From the NCBI GenBank assembly GCA_016234555.1, contig JACRBJ010000012.1, positions 186,001 to 250,000 of the forward strand: DNA of 64,000 bases, given 5' to 3'. Both the position numbers and the translations under genes were made by a program. Within the stretch, counting starts at the first letter, position 1. Each line of letters opens with the position of its first letter. This document shows positions 7,876-16,639 of this stretch, piece by piece. Source of the stretch: Chloroflexota bacterium (GTDB taxonomy: Bacteria > Chloroflexota > Anaerolineae > Anaerolineales > Villigracilaceae). The notes under the pieces were generated by a model. The model was not told where the DNA came from, searched no databases, and was given only the letters and a program-made list of their open reading frames with translations.

Positions 7876-7947
7876 GGGACGCTGAAGAACGCTGATTTCG
7901 CTGATGCAAAAGAAAAAAATCCGCGTTTTCTGCGTTTATCTGCGTCC
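7876..7947. repeat. Dispersed ~72-bp inverted repeat (copy A)
   Basis: Starts GGGACGCTGAAGAACGCTGA and ends TGCGTTTATCTGCGTCC, so its ends are complementary. Close copies lie at 37316-37386 and, in the opposite layout, at 38810-38883. It fills the gap between the SCO gene and the next gene. No coding capacity. Confidence 0.75.
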
Positions 7948-7961
7948 AAAAAGGGTTTCAA

Positions 7962-8447
7962 ATGCCCCCATTCAAAATTATCGTCAAAAAAGTTTTGCTC
8001 TCCCTCCTCTTCGGACTTCTCTTCGGCGTGGCGCTCAACGAAGTGACGTTCTACTTTCTGCGTGAGACTGCCCGTGCGCCGAAGGTGATCGAGATTGTCA
8101 TCCCTGCCGGCACGGCGGACAAGGTCGCTCGCGGTGAGTCCCCGCCCACCATCCCCGACGCGATGACTTTCGTGGTCGGTGATACGATTGTGGTCAGGAA
8201 TGAAGATACCGTTGACCACGAACTCGGTCCGCTGTGGATTCCCGCTGGCTCCACCGCGAGCCTGCCTTTGGATGCGGCGGCATCCTACGCCTATTCCTGC
8301 TCCTTCCAGCCGAGCCAAACCTTTGGCTTGGACGTGTACGAACCGCTCACGCTCAGCACCCGTCTGTACGGAATTTTATTTTCAGGTCTGCCGTTGGGCG
8401 TGATGATTGCCCTGTACGCGCTGGTTTTGCCTTCTAAAAAGACCTGA
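7962..8447 (+). CDS. Membrane-anchored cupredoxin-like protein, unknown role in oxidase cluster
   Basis: 161 residues. An N-terminal helix (about 10-30) and a C-terminal helix (about 134-155) would hold a beta-rich middle domain outside the membrane. The middle has a Phe-Val-Val-Gly-Asp-Thr-Ile-Val-Val-Arg-Asn-Glu-Asp strand pattern and Val-Asp-His-Glu-Leu-Gly, like cupredoxin-fold proteins. One His and one Cys (Tyr-Ser-Cys-Ser-Phe) could be metal ligands, but the full type-1 copper set (second His, Met) is not seen. It sits between SCO and SURF1, so a role in copper delivery or oxidase assembly is a fair inference. Not recognised as a named family. Confidence 0.72.
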   Translation: MPPFKIIVKKVLLSLLFGLLFGVALNEVTFYFLRETARAPKVIEIVIPAGTADKVARGESPPTIPDAMTFVVGDTIVVRNEDTVDHELGPLWIPAGSTASLPLDAAASYAYSCSFQPSQTFGLDVYEPLTLSTRLYGILFSGLPLGVMIALYALVLPSKKT

Positions 8448-8503
8448 CAGGTTTTCACAGAAGCTCGAATAACCAACGCGACTCTGATAAAACCTGTCAG
8501 GTC
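8441..8503. repeat. Inverted repeat GACCTGACAGGTTTT / AAAACCTGTCAGGTC
   Basis: Arms at 8441-8455 and 8489-8503 enclose 33 bases. The left arm overlaps the 3' end of the cupredoxin-like gene. The same arm pair, closer together, occurs at 17988-18024. Looks like a dispersed terminator-type palindrome. Confidence 0.7.
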
Positions 8504-8504
8504 T

Positions 8505-9233
8505 GTGAGGATACCTATCTTGAAAAAAATACTCAGCCGCTCGTGGATTTTGACAACCCTGCTTGTCTTCGCAGGGACAGCGGTTTGCGTCCGCCTCGGC
8601 ATTTGGCAATTGGACAGGCTCGAACAGCGCCGTGCATTCAACGCCCAGGTCACATCCATGCGGGCGGAACCCATGCTTGATTTGAATCAGGGCGTCCCTG
8701 CCGAAATTGCAAAGATGGAATGGCGGGCTGTGACCGTGACGGGTGAGTACGATTTCGAGCATCAAGTCGCCATGCGGAATCAATATCACGAAACCGAATA
8801 TGGCTATCATCTCATCACGCCGCTCAAATTTTCAGGGGGAACGGTGCTAGTCAATCGCGGCTGGATTCCCGCGGACGGCAACTCAACTCCTTCCGATTGG
8901 CGTAAGTACGACGAGACAGGTCAGGTCACGGTGACAGGGCAGATTCGGCTTGGGCAGGAGAAACCAGCCTTCGGCGGAGTCGCAGACGCGGAGGGAAAAC
9001 TCGACGTGTGGAATAATCTGAACGTGGAGCGAATCGCGGAGCAGAGTCCCTATCCCATGCTTCCTGTTTTTATCCAGCAGAATGAGAACGCAGGCGATGA
9101 CGTTCCGCCCATCCCGTTCCAGCCTGAAATCGAGTTGACCGAAGGCTCGCATTTTGGCTATGCCTTGCAGTGGTTTTCGTTTGCGGCGGTGTTGTTCTTT
9201 GGCTATCCGTTTTACCTGAGGAAACAAAAATGA
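8505..9233 (+). CDS. SURF1 family cytochrome oxidase assembly protein
   Basis: Up to 242 residues. Two starts are possible: GTG at 8505, or TTG at 8520 (Leu-Lys-Lys-Ile-Leu-Ser-Arg), the latter with GAGG nine bases upstream. The family pattern is clear: an N-terminal helix ending in Arg-Leu-Gly-Ile-Trp-Gln-Leu-Asp-Arg, then Trp-Arg-Ala-Val-Thr-Val-Thr-Gly, Val-Asn-Arg-Gly-Trp-Ile-Pro, and a C-terminal helix beginning His-Phe-Gly-Tyr-Ala-Leu-Gln-Trp-Phe. SURF1 helps place heme a in subunit I. Its last bases overlap the ATG of the next gene (ATGA), indicating tight co-translation. Confidence 0.92.
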   Translation: MRIPILKKILSRSWILTTLLVFAGTAVCVRLGIWQLDRLEQRRAFNAQVTSMRAEPMLDLNQGVPAEIAKMEWRAVTVTGEYDFEHQVAMRNQYHETEYGYHLITPLKFSGGTVLVNRGWIPADGNSTPSDWRKYDETGQVTVTGQIRLGQEKPAFGGVADAEGKLDVWNNLNVERIAEQSPYPMLPVFIQQNENAGDDVPPIPFQPEIELTEGSHFGYALQWFSFAAVLFFGYPFYLRKQK

Positions 9234-10546
9234 AATACTCCCTCAAAACTTCGTTTGCGAGGCTGACGCTTGCGCTGTTCGTTGCCGTGTTGTTTGTGAC
9301 CGCGCTTGGACGCGCTGTGGTCGTGACGGGCGCATGGGCATTTTGCGAAGGCTGGGCGGTGTGTGTGCCAACCGCGCCGCTCGGTTACTTGAAACTTGCA
9401 CACATGCTTTTGGTGGGTGTGGCTGCGGTGTTGATGATTTGGCTGCTGCGGAAAGCCTGGCGCGAACAACGCGACCAGACTTTGCTCCACCCGCTGACCA
9501 CCGTGACGGGTGTGCTGTTTTTCGGGCAGGCGTTTGTTGGCTCGATTTTGGTCATGCGTGAATATCCGCTTCATCTGGTTGTTCTGCACACGATGAGCGC
9601 CATCGCCTTGTGGATTTCGCTCGGCGCGCTGGTCTTTGCTTCGGGCGTGCTGGCGAAGGAACCCACCGAACTCGTGAAGTTCGATTTTCGTCAGCGGGTA
9701 AAGGATTTTTTTATTTTGTCCAAACCGATTATCGTGGCGCTGTTGCTGGTCACCACCTATAGCGGACTCGTGGCGGGTAGTAAAGCCTTCCCTTCGGCTT
9801 CTCTCACATTTTGGACATTGCTCGGCGGAGCGTTGGCGGCGGCGGGTTCGAGTGCACTTAATCAATACATCGACCGCGAACTCGATAAGAACATGCAGCG
9901 CACCGCAAAGCGTCCGCTGGCAGATGGGCGTTTGACCGCGGCGGAGGGGCTGTCCTACGGGCTGGCGCTTTCACTCGTCAGCTATTACGTCATGGCGGGC
10001 TTCGTCAACTTGCTGGCGGCGTTGCTTTCTTTGGCAGGTATTTTCTACTACGTGATTTTTTACAGTGTAATGTTGAAGAAAGCCACCGTGCAAAACATCG
10101 TCATCGGCGGCGGAGCGGGGGCGATTCCACCGATGGTCGGCTGGGCTGCAGCGACAGGTCACCTGGGACTTGCGGCGTGGATTCTCTTCGCCATCGTCTT
10201 CTTTTGGACTCCGCCGCATTTCTGGGCGCTGGCAATTGTCCGCATGAAGGATTATGCGCGGGCGGGTGTGCCGATGATGCCCGTGGTGCAGGGCGAGGAA
10301 AAGACTCGCAGGCACATCTTGGTTTACACGATTGAGTTGATCGCGGTCACGTTGTTACTCCCCATCTTCGATCTGGCTGGGACCGTGTACCTGATCTCAG
10401 CCCTTGTCCTCGGTGGTCTCCTGCTCTACGCCGCTTGGCGAGTCTTCACCGTCGGCGGCAACAAGGTTGCGTGGACGATGTACCGCTGGTCGAGCATGTA
10501 CCTTGCTTTTATCTTTTTGGCAATCATGGTGGATGCGGTGGTATGA
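9230..10546 (+). CDS. ctaB: Half-size CtaA (heme A synthase-like) fused to CtaB (heme O synthase)
   Basis: 438 residues from ATG 9230. Residues 1-~145 hold four helices with two widely spaced His (Lys-Leu-Ala-His-Met and Val-Leu-His-Thr-Met), like one half of the eight-helix CtaA/COX15. From ~160 the sequence is a UbiA-type prenyltransferase with Asn-Gln-Tyr-Ile-Asp-Arg-Glu-Leu-Asp (first Asp-rich motif), Thr-Ala-Lys-Arg-Pro-Leu, Thr-Pro-Pro-His-Phe-Trp and Tyr-Ala-Arg-Ala-Gly-Val-Pro-Met-Met. CtaB farnesylates heme b to heme O; CtaA makes heme A. The fusion puts both steps on one chain, though a half CtaA may need to dimerise. It closes the oxidase block. Confidence 0.93.
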   Translation: MKYSLKTSFARLTLALFVAVLFVTALGRAVVVTGAWAFCEGWAVCVPTAPLGYLKLAHMLLVGVAAVLMIWLLRKAWREQRDQTLLHPLTTVTGVLFFGQAFVGSILVMREYPLHLVVLHTMSAIALWISLGALVFASGVLAKEPTELVKFDFRQRVKDFFILSKPIIVALLLVTTYSGLVAGSKAFPSASLTFWTLLGGALAAAGSSALNQYIDRELDKNMQRTAKRPLADGRLTAAEGLSYGLALSLVSYYVMAGFVNLLAALLSLAGIFYYVIFYSVMLKKATVQNIVIGGGAGAIPPMVGWAAATGHLGLAAWILFAIVFFWTPPHFWALAIVRMKDYARAGVPMMPVVQGEEKTRRHILVYTIELIAVTLLLPIFDLAGTVYLISALVLGGLLLYAAWRVFTVGGNKVAWTMYRWSSMYLAFIFLAIMVDAVV

Positions 10547-10567
10547 TGTGCGGACTTGATTCCGCGC

Positions 10568-12067
10568 ATGATGAAAAAGCTCTCCGCCCTTAACCGTCCC
10601 GCCTTTGGGATTGCCCTGCTTCTCCTCTTTGGATTTTTCTACAGCCTGCCCGCCTTGCTCGCCCCGTTTTGGGTGGGCAATGACGGCTGGTCGAACCTTC
10701 TGCCCGTCATCCACTACCGCGATTCGATTTTAAACGACGGCGTTTTCCCGCTCCACACCGACCTCTGGTACGGCGGGCGGGCGCAGTGGCAGAATCCGCT
10801 CTGGAATTTCCCCTACCTTCCCGCAACGATTTTTTATCTCATCCTCCCACTGGATTGGGCGACCCGCGTCGTCTATTTTGGTCATCAGCTTTTTATTTTG
10901 CTGGCGGCGCGGAGCCTTGCCTCACGCTTCCTCGAATCCGAAATCGAGAAAGTCGCCGCCGCCTTGCTGTTTGCTTCGCCCGTCCTGCCCGCCTTCACCG
11001 CGGGACAGTCTGAAAAAATTTTTGCGTGGAGCTGGGTTTTGTTGGGACTATATTTCCTGCTTGGTAAAAAGGGACTTTGGGCGGGCTTGTGCCTTACCAT
11101 GATTCCCATCACTGGCTCCAATTACCACGCCTTCTACGCGGGGATTTTATTCTTCGCCATCGCCTTGACTGACCGCAGCCTCATCCCGCCGCTGATTTTG
11201 GGCGCCCTGCCAGGCTTGATTCACCTGCCGACGGTGCTTCATCTGGCGGGCGTATCCCGCGCCAACGCCGCGCAATCCATTCAGGAAATCCACGTCAGTT
11301 TCGCAGGGATCCTCTCCTCGCTTTCGATTGGGCTTGCGCCCCCGATGGGCTGGGAGACCTGGGCGCCTGTCGGTGTGCCGCTCGTTTATCTTTTCTTGAA
11401 GAAAGCCGTCCTTGCCGCCAAAGACCGCCGCCGCTTGACCCCACTCGAGGTCGCGCTCGTCTCGTCCCTCGTCGTCTTCGTCCTGCTCGCCACCTCCTTT
11501 GCCTATCGCGGACATCATCTGCTGGATTCCTTCCGCGTCCCCGCCCGTGCCATTGCCTTTGTCGCGCTGGTCGTGGTCCTCTTCACGCTTTCAGGCGAAA
11601 AGTTCAAGGCGGGCGGATTGCTCATCCTTTCGGCTTTACAGGTGGCGGCGATGTCGTTCATGATCCAGCCCTACGGCGCGACGTTCAGTCCGTACGACCC
11701 ACAGGCGCAGCGGCTGGCGGATGTCCTCAAAGCGGACGGCGCGCAAAGCGTCTGGATTTCCATGCGCGAGTTGAACGACATGTACATCCAGGTGGCGTTG
11801 AATCGGAACGGGCTTTCCCTGCCCAACGTCTATTACGGCGACATGGGGCAGGAGGTGAGAATCGACGGCAATTTCTGCGGATATTCCTTCGACCACTTGC
11901 TGGTGTCTGGACCTGTCAGCGGGGACTCCATCCCGCTCAAAGCCGACATGGAGTGGTCGGAGGCTGAGGGTGTGATTCCGCTGTCGGCGTTGGAAGAAGT
12001 CGGGACAGTTGCCATCCATCAGGTGGAATATCAAATCTATCGCGTGGCTTGCGGGGAAACGCCATGA
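10568..12067 (+). CDS. Large polytopic membrane protein, GT-C glycosyltransferase-like
   Basis: About 500 residues from ATG 10568 (an in-frame TTG lies at 10556). A cytoplasmic start with Lys-Lys is followed by about ten hydrophobic helices and a soluble C-terminal tail of roughly 120 residues. The first outer loop contains Trp-Val-Gly-Asn-Asp-Gly-Trp and a later Tyr-Gly-Gly-Arg-Ala-Gln-Trp, in the place where GT-C enzymes carry acidic catalytic residues. No clear family match was recognised. It overlaps the next gene by ATGA, so the two form one unit, probably for lipid-linked sugar transfer at the cell surface. Confidence 0.75.
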   Translation: MMKKLSALNRPAFGIALLLLFGFFYSLPALLAPFWVGNDGWSNLLPVIHYRDSILNDGVFPLHTDLWYGGRAQWQNPLWNFPYLPATIFYLILPLDWATRVVYFGHQLFILLAARSLASRFLESEIEKVAAALLFASPVLPAFTAGQSEKIFAWSWVLLGLYFLLGKKGLWAGLCLTMIPITGSNYHAFYAGILFFAIALTDRSLIPPLILGALPGLIHLPTVLHLAGVSRANAAQSIQEIHVSFAGILSSLSIGLAPPMGWETWAPVGVPLVYLFLKKAVLAAKDRRRLTPLEVALVSSLVVFVLLATSFAYRGHHLLDSFRVPARAIAFVALVVVLFTLSGEKFKAGGLLILSALQVAAMSFMIQPYGATFSPYDPQAQRLADVLKADGAQSVWISMRELNDMYIQVALNRNGLSLPNVYYGDMGQEVRIDGNFCGYSFDHLLVSGPVSGDSIPLKADMEWSEAEGVIPLSALEEVGTVAIHQVEYQIYRVACGETP

Positions 12068-13386
12068 ATCAAAAACTCGTTGCTCTGGTTTGCTTTTTCT
12101 CCTTTGCGCTGTTCTACGGCATCACCTCGCGCGCCGACCTGCAACTGACCGACGAGGCGGCGGTCTTTGCCTCTGCCATTTCGCTGTCCGAGCAGGGAGA
12201 TCTGTCCATTGACGAGTTGCGCTGGCTGAATGATTCCATCAACCTCGGGCGGGCGGGCAGGGACGGGCGTCTGTATGCCAAGTATTTCCCGGGCAACATC
12301 CTCGGCGCCGCCGCAGTCTATCGCCTGACCCAATCGCCCAGCGACCAGCCTTTCGTGTGGCATGTGCCAGCGGAAGTGAATCCCGAAATGGGCGCGGTGA
12401 AGCTGGCTTCCTCGAACAGGGGCGCGAGGTTCGCCCTCGCGCTCAACGCCCTGTTTGGTGCGCTGGCGATGACCTTCCTGCTCCTGTTCCTGCTCCGTCA
12501 CTTCGACTGGAAGACCGCCGTTGTCACCGTCCTGTTCGTGGGCATCGGCACCGATTGGTGGTATCAGTCGCGCGGCTTTCTCTCCGAGGTGGGGGCGGGG
12601 GCTTTGCTCGTCGCCAGCTTGTATTTTGCCGATTGTCAAAAATCCCATGCCAGCGGTTTGGCGTTGGGGTTTTCGCTGCTCTTCCGCCCGACCAACCTGA
12701 TTGCCCTGCCCATTTGGTTGAAATCGGCTTGGGAGAAAAAATCAATCTGGTCTGTTTGGGGAATCCTGCTCGGCGGGCTGGGGCTTGCCCTCTTTAACTG
12801 GATTCGCTTCGCGTCCCCCTTCGATTTTGGCTACGGCGAAGCGACGTTCCTGTTTCACATGCGGGATGGCTTGTATGGGATCCTGCTGAGCCCGGGACGC
12901 TCTGTTTTTTTATATTCCCCCATTTTGACTCTGGCGGTTCCCGGCGCGTGGTTTTTCCATAAAAAGGAAAAACGCCTGACGCTCGTTGCGTTGTGGACGG
13001 TTGCATCCTATATCCTGATGGCGGCAGCGTGGCAAAACTGGGATGGCGGCTGGTCGTGGGGATCGCGCCTGTTGACTCCGATTCTGCCCCTTTTGGGATT
13101 TTTATCCGCGCCCGCGATTGACTCCGCCTGGGGCAGGCGCGGCGACTCCGCTGTCGTGCTGATTCTCGCCCTGCTTGGGCTTGGGATTCAACTGGTGGCT
13201 TTGGCGGCAAACCCGCTGGATACGCTGGTGAATGCGGTGGTTCATGGCGGCGTGGATTACAACGAGACGGTCAACTCGATTCCCAATTCGTGGCTTGCCC
13301 TGCAATTGCAAAGCCTGAAAGACTGGCAGTTCTGCCGTTTGGATTCATACACCCTGCGCCTGTGGTTTGGGAATTGCGCGAACTAA
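12064..13386 (+). CDS. Polytopic membrane protein, possible glycosyltransferase
   Basis: 440 residues from the ATG that overlaps the upstream stop; the frame is open a little further upstream inside the previous gene. The first outer loop holds Leu-Thr-Asp-Glu-Ala-Ala-Val-Phe-Ala (an Asp-Glu pair as in GT39/PMT-like enzymes) and Lys-Tyr-Phe-Pro-Gly-Asn. About ten helices follow, with a Leu-Leu-Ser-Pro-Gly-Arg-Ser-Val-Phe-Leu-Tyr-Ser-Pro segment often seen in bacterial GT39-like proteins. It probably transfers a sugar from a polyprenyl carrier. The C-terminus has two Cys (Phe-Cys-Arg and Asn-Cys-Ala). It ends a few bases before a twin hairpin. Confidence 0.75.
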   Translation: MNQKLVALVCFFSFALFYGITSRADLQLTDEAAVFASAISLSEQGDLSIDELRWLNDSINLGRAGRDGRLYAKYFPGNILGAAAVYRLTQSPSDQPFVWHVPAEVNPEMGAVKLASSNRGARFALALNALFGALAMTFLLLFLLRHFDWKTAVVTVLFVGIGTDWWYQSRGFLSEVGAGALLVASLYFADCQKSHASGLALGFSLLFRPTNLIALPIWLKSAWEKKSIWSVWGILLGGLGLALFNWIRFASPFDFGYGEATFLFHMRDGLYGILLSPGRSVFLYSPILTLAVPGAWFFHKKEKRLTLVALWTVASYILMAAAWQNWDGGWSWGSRLLTPILPLLGFLSAPAIDSAWGRRGDSAVVLILALLGLGIQLVALAANPLDTLVNAVVHGGVDYNETVNSIPNSWLALQLQSLKDWQFCRLDSYTLRLWFGNCAN

Positions 13387-13388
13387 TC

Positions 13389-13446
13389 GGAGTCCAAAGT
13401 CTCCCGACTTTGGACAGTCAACGACTGGAGTCGTTGACTCCGTTTT
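13389..13446. repeat. Twin-hairpin repeat, copy 1
   Basis: Two adjacent palindromes: TCCAAAGTC-tcccg-GACTTTGGA, then CAACGACTGGAGTCGTTG. The whole unit is also bounded by GGAGT/ACTCC. Similar units lie at 15031-15088 and 42814-42867. Here it separates the 3' ends of two convergent genes and could stop transcription from both. Confidence 0.8.
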
Positions 13447-13459
13447 CATCCTTCGCGAG

Positions 13460-15019
13460 CTATTCGCTTGCTACTCTGTAAACAGCCGCGCTTCCGTTTT
13501 CATACACGGCTTCCAACCCTGTCGTGTTCAAGTCATCATCCTTATTCGCGATGACCCATTTGACTTGAGTCTCCGCCAGCCAGCCGTCTGGCATTTCACC
13601 GTTGAAAAACAATTCCATCTCGCGCAGTTTATCCTCGTATCCCAGCGTCTCCATCTCGTGACCGACGTAGACTTTGAGCCTTGTCCGCTGGGCGACCAGT
13701 TGACTTGTTGGAACGTCTGCCAGCACAAAGTCGTTGGGCACGGCATTTTCGTTCAGCCACACCAATGCGGATTCCACGTCGCGTGGATAGAACTTGCCCT
13801 CAGGTAAAGTCCGCAGGAAAAGGCTCAAGCCGAGGCTGAGATAAATCGAGGAAATCGAAGCCAGCAGAATGTAGGAAAAATAGACCACGTTCTCGCGCTT
13901 CATCAGGATGGGAATCCGTTTGAGCAGGTTGCTCAATCCGTGAATTGCCAGCGCCGCCAGCGGAATGGTGATTCCGAGGATGAAGCGGCGTTGAATGGCG
14001 ACGGGCAGGTAGGCAAGCGCGAAGCCGCCAACCGTCCAGGCGGTTAACGCCAGCAGTTTTGGGTTCCGCTCACCCAGGGCGATGAAAACTCCGTACAGGG
14101 CAAACAGCCAGAAGGGGGCGAATCCCCACAGGTAGAACATCGGCGGCGGCGAGAGGGTTTGATTCTGCGCCGTGAACTGCCTCCAGAACGGGTCGCGGCT
14201 GAGGACGAGATAGTTGTAGACCAACAGGGGGATTTGCGCGAGGGCAATTACCGCAAGAGCAACAATGTGACGTGCTTCGATTTTTTTGTTATTCCACCAC
14301 AAAGCAAGAACCGCGCCCGCGAAAGCCATGTCCACAACGGCGAAGGAAATCGGGTTGGTGGTCTGGCTGAGAATTGCCAGCAGGCTGACGAGGAAAATGG
14401 TCTGTGGCTTGCCTGTTTCGAGATAATCCAAAAATAAGTTCAACGCCCAGGCCATCAACGCCAGCGTGAAGGAGAACGAGGGGAAGAGCGAAATGCTGAA
14501 AAAAACGTAGGCGTCGATCAGCCAGAAGTCAATCGGCGAGATGGGTTCGAGCGGCGCGCCGAGGAGGAGTTGCAACCAGCCTGCTCCCGCGCCCAAAGCC
14601 GCCAGCAAAAACGGCGCCCGCGCATGGTTGGAGTTGGGGAAGATTTTGCAGAGCAATCGGTAGATCGCATACAGCGCGGCAAAGCCGAAGACCCAACGAG
14701 CAAGGTGGAAGGTTGACTCCACATCCAGCCCGATCCACTTGCTGACATGCCCAAGCACGATGTAAAACATCCGCAGGTAGGCGGGGCGATGTTCCTCGTT
14801 GGTGAAACGCATTTGATACACCCAGTCGCCCATGCGCCCCGCCTGCATCATCGAGAGGTGGACGGCGTAATCGGTCTCGTCGAAGTAGGTTCCGCGAAAA
14901 CGCAGGTCTTCGGTTTCAGACGCCCGTCCCACCCAGAAGGGGATCGAAGCGAACGCCAGCACGAGTAGCGCAGCGAGCAAAAACCAAAGCAGGTCTGTTG
15001 ACGGAAGAAGTTTTTTCAT
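13460..15019 (-). CDS. Large polytopic membrane protein, GT-C glycosyltransferase-like
   Basis: 519 residues. A first helix (about 8-30) is followed by a loop with Gly-Thr-Tyr-Phe-Asp-Glu-Thr-Asp-Tyr, an acidic cluster in the position of the catalytic loop of GT39/GT-C enzymes. About ten further helices follow, then a soluble tail of ~110 residues with a Trp-Leu-Asn-Glu-Asn-Ala-Val-Pro stretch seen in large membrane glycosyltransferases of Chloroflexota-like genomes. No specific substrate can be named. It is flanked on both sides by twin-hairpin repeats, so it is probably its own transcription unit or a loosely coupled one. Confidence 0.78.
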   Translation of the reverse strand: MKKLLPSTDLLWFLLAALLVLAFASIPFWVGRASETEDLRFRGTYFDETDYAVHLSMMQAGRMGDWVYQMRFTNEEHRPAYLRMFYIVLGHVSKWIGLDVESTFHLARWVFGFAALYAIYRLLCKIFPNSNHARAPFLLAALGAGAGWLQLLLGAPLEPISPIDFWLIDAYVFFSISLFPSFSFTLALMAWALNLFLDYLETGKPQTIFLVSLLAILSQTTNPISFAVVDMAFAGAVLALWWNNKKIEARHIVALAVIALAQIPLLVYNYLVLSRDPFWRQFTAQNQTLSPPPMFYLWGFAPFWLFALYGVFIALGERNPKLLALTAWTVGGFALAYLPVAIQRRFILGITIPLAALAIHGLSNLLKRIPILMKRENVVYFSYILLASISSIYLSLGLSLFLRTLPEGKFYPRDVESALVWLNENAVPNDFVLADVPTSQLVAQRTRLKVYVGHEMETLGYEDKLREMELFFNGEMPDGWLAETQVKWVIANKDDDLNTTGLEAVYENGSAAVYRVASE

Positions 15020-15030
15020 TTGAGTAAGTA

Positions 15031-15088
15031 GGAGTCCAAAGTCTCCTGGCTTTGGACTATCAACGACGGGAGTCGTTGAATCCGTTTA
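15031..15088. repeat. Twin-hairpin repeat, copy 2
   Basis: GGAGTCCAAAGTCTCCTGGCT... followed by TCAACGACGGGAGTCGTTGA. Same layout as copy 1 with several changed bases. It lies between two minus-strand genes and its right end touches the stop codon of the downstream-numbered GT39 gene. Confidence 0.8.
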
Positions 15089-16573
15089 ATGATAAAGATA
15101 GACCCTCAGTCCATCCCATTCCTCGGTGGACTCGAGCGTGAAATGTTCCTCCAGATATTCGAGGTGTGGATGGACCTGCCCAGCTTCGGTGTATTCGTCC
15201 AGTGATTGCTGGTAGATGATGAACCAGACGCGCGAGGCGTTTCCTGTTCCTGCTTCGATATCGGCGAAGGACCGCAGGTGGAGGATTTTTTGCGTGGCGG
15301 GCGAGAGTGTGTCCACCGTGCTGTTGGCTGGGTCGGCGATGAATCCCTGCGGCAGAGCGCGGTCATAATAAAGTGATGGCAGGTAACTGAGCTTGCTGGA
15401 GTGGATGACGGTATCGCCTTCTTCGAACCTGCCTACAATGGACTGGGTCAGCGCGGGCGGCATGTATGGGAATCCTTTGTAGGTGACGTGCTGATAAATT
15501 CCCATGCCAGCGGCGGCGAAAATCAACGCGAGGGCAAAGCCTTGAATCGGGCGCGGAAGTTTGGTCTGCGTGAAAGCCCAAGCCAGCCAGAGGCAAAAGG
15601 TGACATGCGACGGCAGCAGGGCGCGTTCCACATAAAGCGGATACATTTGCGAAACCAGCCAAAGCAAAAGAGGCGGGATGAACGCGAGATATGCCAGCCA
15701 GAGTCCTTTGTTGAAGTTGTTCTCACTGTTATCCCCGGCGGAGGTAGCAGACTTGGCGCGGTAGGTTTGAAAAGCCGCCAGCGCGATAACCAACGTTGCA
15801 AGCAACAGACCAGCCATCAGCAAGGAATTCGGCAAAGGCAGGTGCGGCAGGTACATCAAAAAGAGGGTGAACAACTTTTCGATGCCGGGCTTCTCGATCC
15901 AGAAGCTCGACGTCACCTTGGAAACCTGCGCGGGAAGCTGGATCAGCCACGGGGAGTAAAGGATGAGGGCGGCGAATCCAGCCAGGGTGAGGGCGCGAAG
16001 CGTCTTCCAATCCCTTTGGAAAATCGGCGTGAGCGCCAGCGGAATCAAATAGAAGGCGGCGAGGTTGTGCGTATATTGCGCCAGCGCGGCGGAGAGGCTG
16101 AATAAAATCCACTGGCGTTTGACAAAGGCATGGGTGGCGAGAGTCAGCCAGAATGCCAGCAAGCCATACATGCGGACTTCGACTCCATAGTGAATTTGAA
16201 ACGGCAGGATTGCGGCAATGAAGGCGGCGGCAAGGGCGGTTTGCTCGTCGAACAAGTGACGGGCGATGAGATAAAGAAGAAGGATGGTTCCAAGCGAGAA
16301 GACAATCGATAACGCGCGGACAGAGACCAGCGAACCGCCGAAGAGTTGAATCCAACCCCAGAGCGTGAAATAATACGCGGGCGGATGTTCCTCGGCGGCG
16401 GAGGAGTCAGCGTCGGCGGCGAGTGTTCCGCTGAGGACGGCGGCGGGTCCCTGCTCAGCTAGCAAAGCAGAAAATGCCTCGTCATACCAGATGGGACGGG
16501 ACGAGATTCCAATCAACCGTAGAAGCAGGGCAAGCGCAAGAACAAGAATGAGTTTGGCCTTTGGGGAAGTCAT
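15086..16573 (-). CDS. GT39-family (PMT-like) membrane glycosyltransferase
   Basis: About 495 residues from ATG at 16573 (an upstream in-frame ATG at 16594 lies inside a terminator hairpin and is less likely). The N-terminal pattern is typical of PMT_2/GT39: helix 1, then Ile-Trp-Tyr-Asp-Glu-Ala-Phe-Ser, and in the next loop Glu-Glu-His-Pro-Pro-Ala-Tyr-Tyr-Phe-Thr-Leu-Trp. Arg-Ala-Leu-Ser-Ile-Val-Phe starts the next helix, and Tyr-Gly-Val-Glu-Val-Arg-Met-Tyr-Gly-Leu follows. Such enzymes move a sugar from a polyprenyl-phosphate carrier to protein or lipid on the outer face. About ten helices and a C-terminal soluble domain complete it. Confidence 0.88.
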   Translation of the reverse strand: MTSPKAKLILVLALALLLRLIGISSRPIWYDEAFSALLAEQGPAAVLSGTLAADADSSAAEEHPPAYYFTLWGWIQLFGGSLVSVRALSIVFSLGTILLLYLIARHLFDEQTALAAAFIAAILPFQIHYGVEVRMYGLLAFWLTLATHAFVKRQWILFSLSAALAQYTHNLAAFYLIPLALTPIFQRDWKTLRALTLAGFAALILYSPWLIQLPAQVSKVTSSFWIEKPGIEKLFTLFLMYLPHLPLPNSLLMAGLLLATLVIALAAFQTYRAKSATSAGDNSENNFNKGLWLAYLAFIPPLLLWLVSQMYPLYVERALLPSHVTFCLWLAWAFTQTKLPRPIQGFALALIFAAAGMGIYQHVTYKGFPYMPPALTQSIVGRFEEGDTVIHSSKLSYLPSLYYDRALPQGFIADPANSTVDTLSPATQKILHLRSFADIEAGTGNASRVWFIIYQQSLDEYTEAGQVHPHLEYLEEHFTLESTEEWDGLRVYLYH

Positions 16574-16590
16574 TTGTCTGATTTTAATGC

Positions 16591-16620
16591 ACAAAGGCGA
16601 CCTGTTGAGGTCGCCTTTGT
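16591..16620 (-). terminator. Terminator hairpin of the sigma factor gene
   Basis: ACAAAGGCGACC at 16591-16602 pairs with GGTCGCCTTTGT at 16609-16620, about 20 bases after the stop of rpoD in its own direction. On the minus strand the stem is followed by an AT-rich stretch (GCATTAAAATC), not a pure T-run. Confidence 0.75.
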
Positions 16621-16639
16621 AAAAATCGATTTCGTTATT

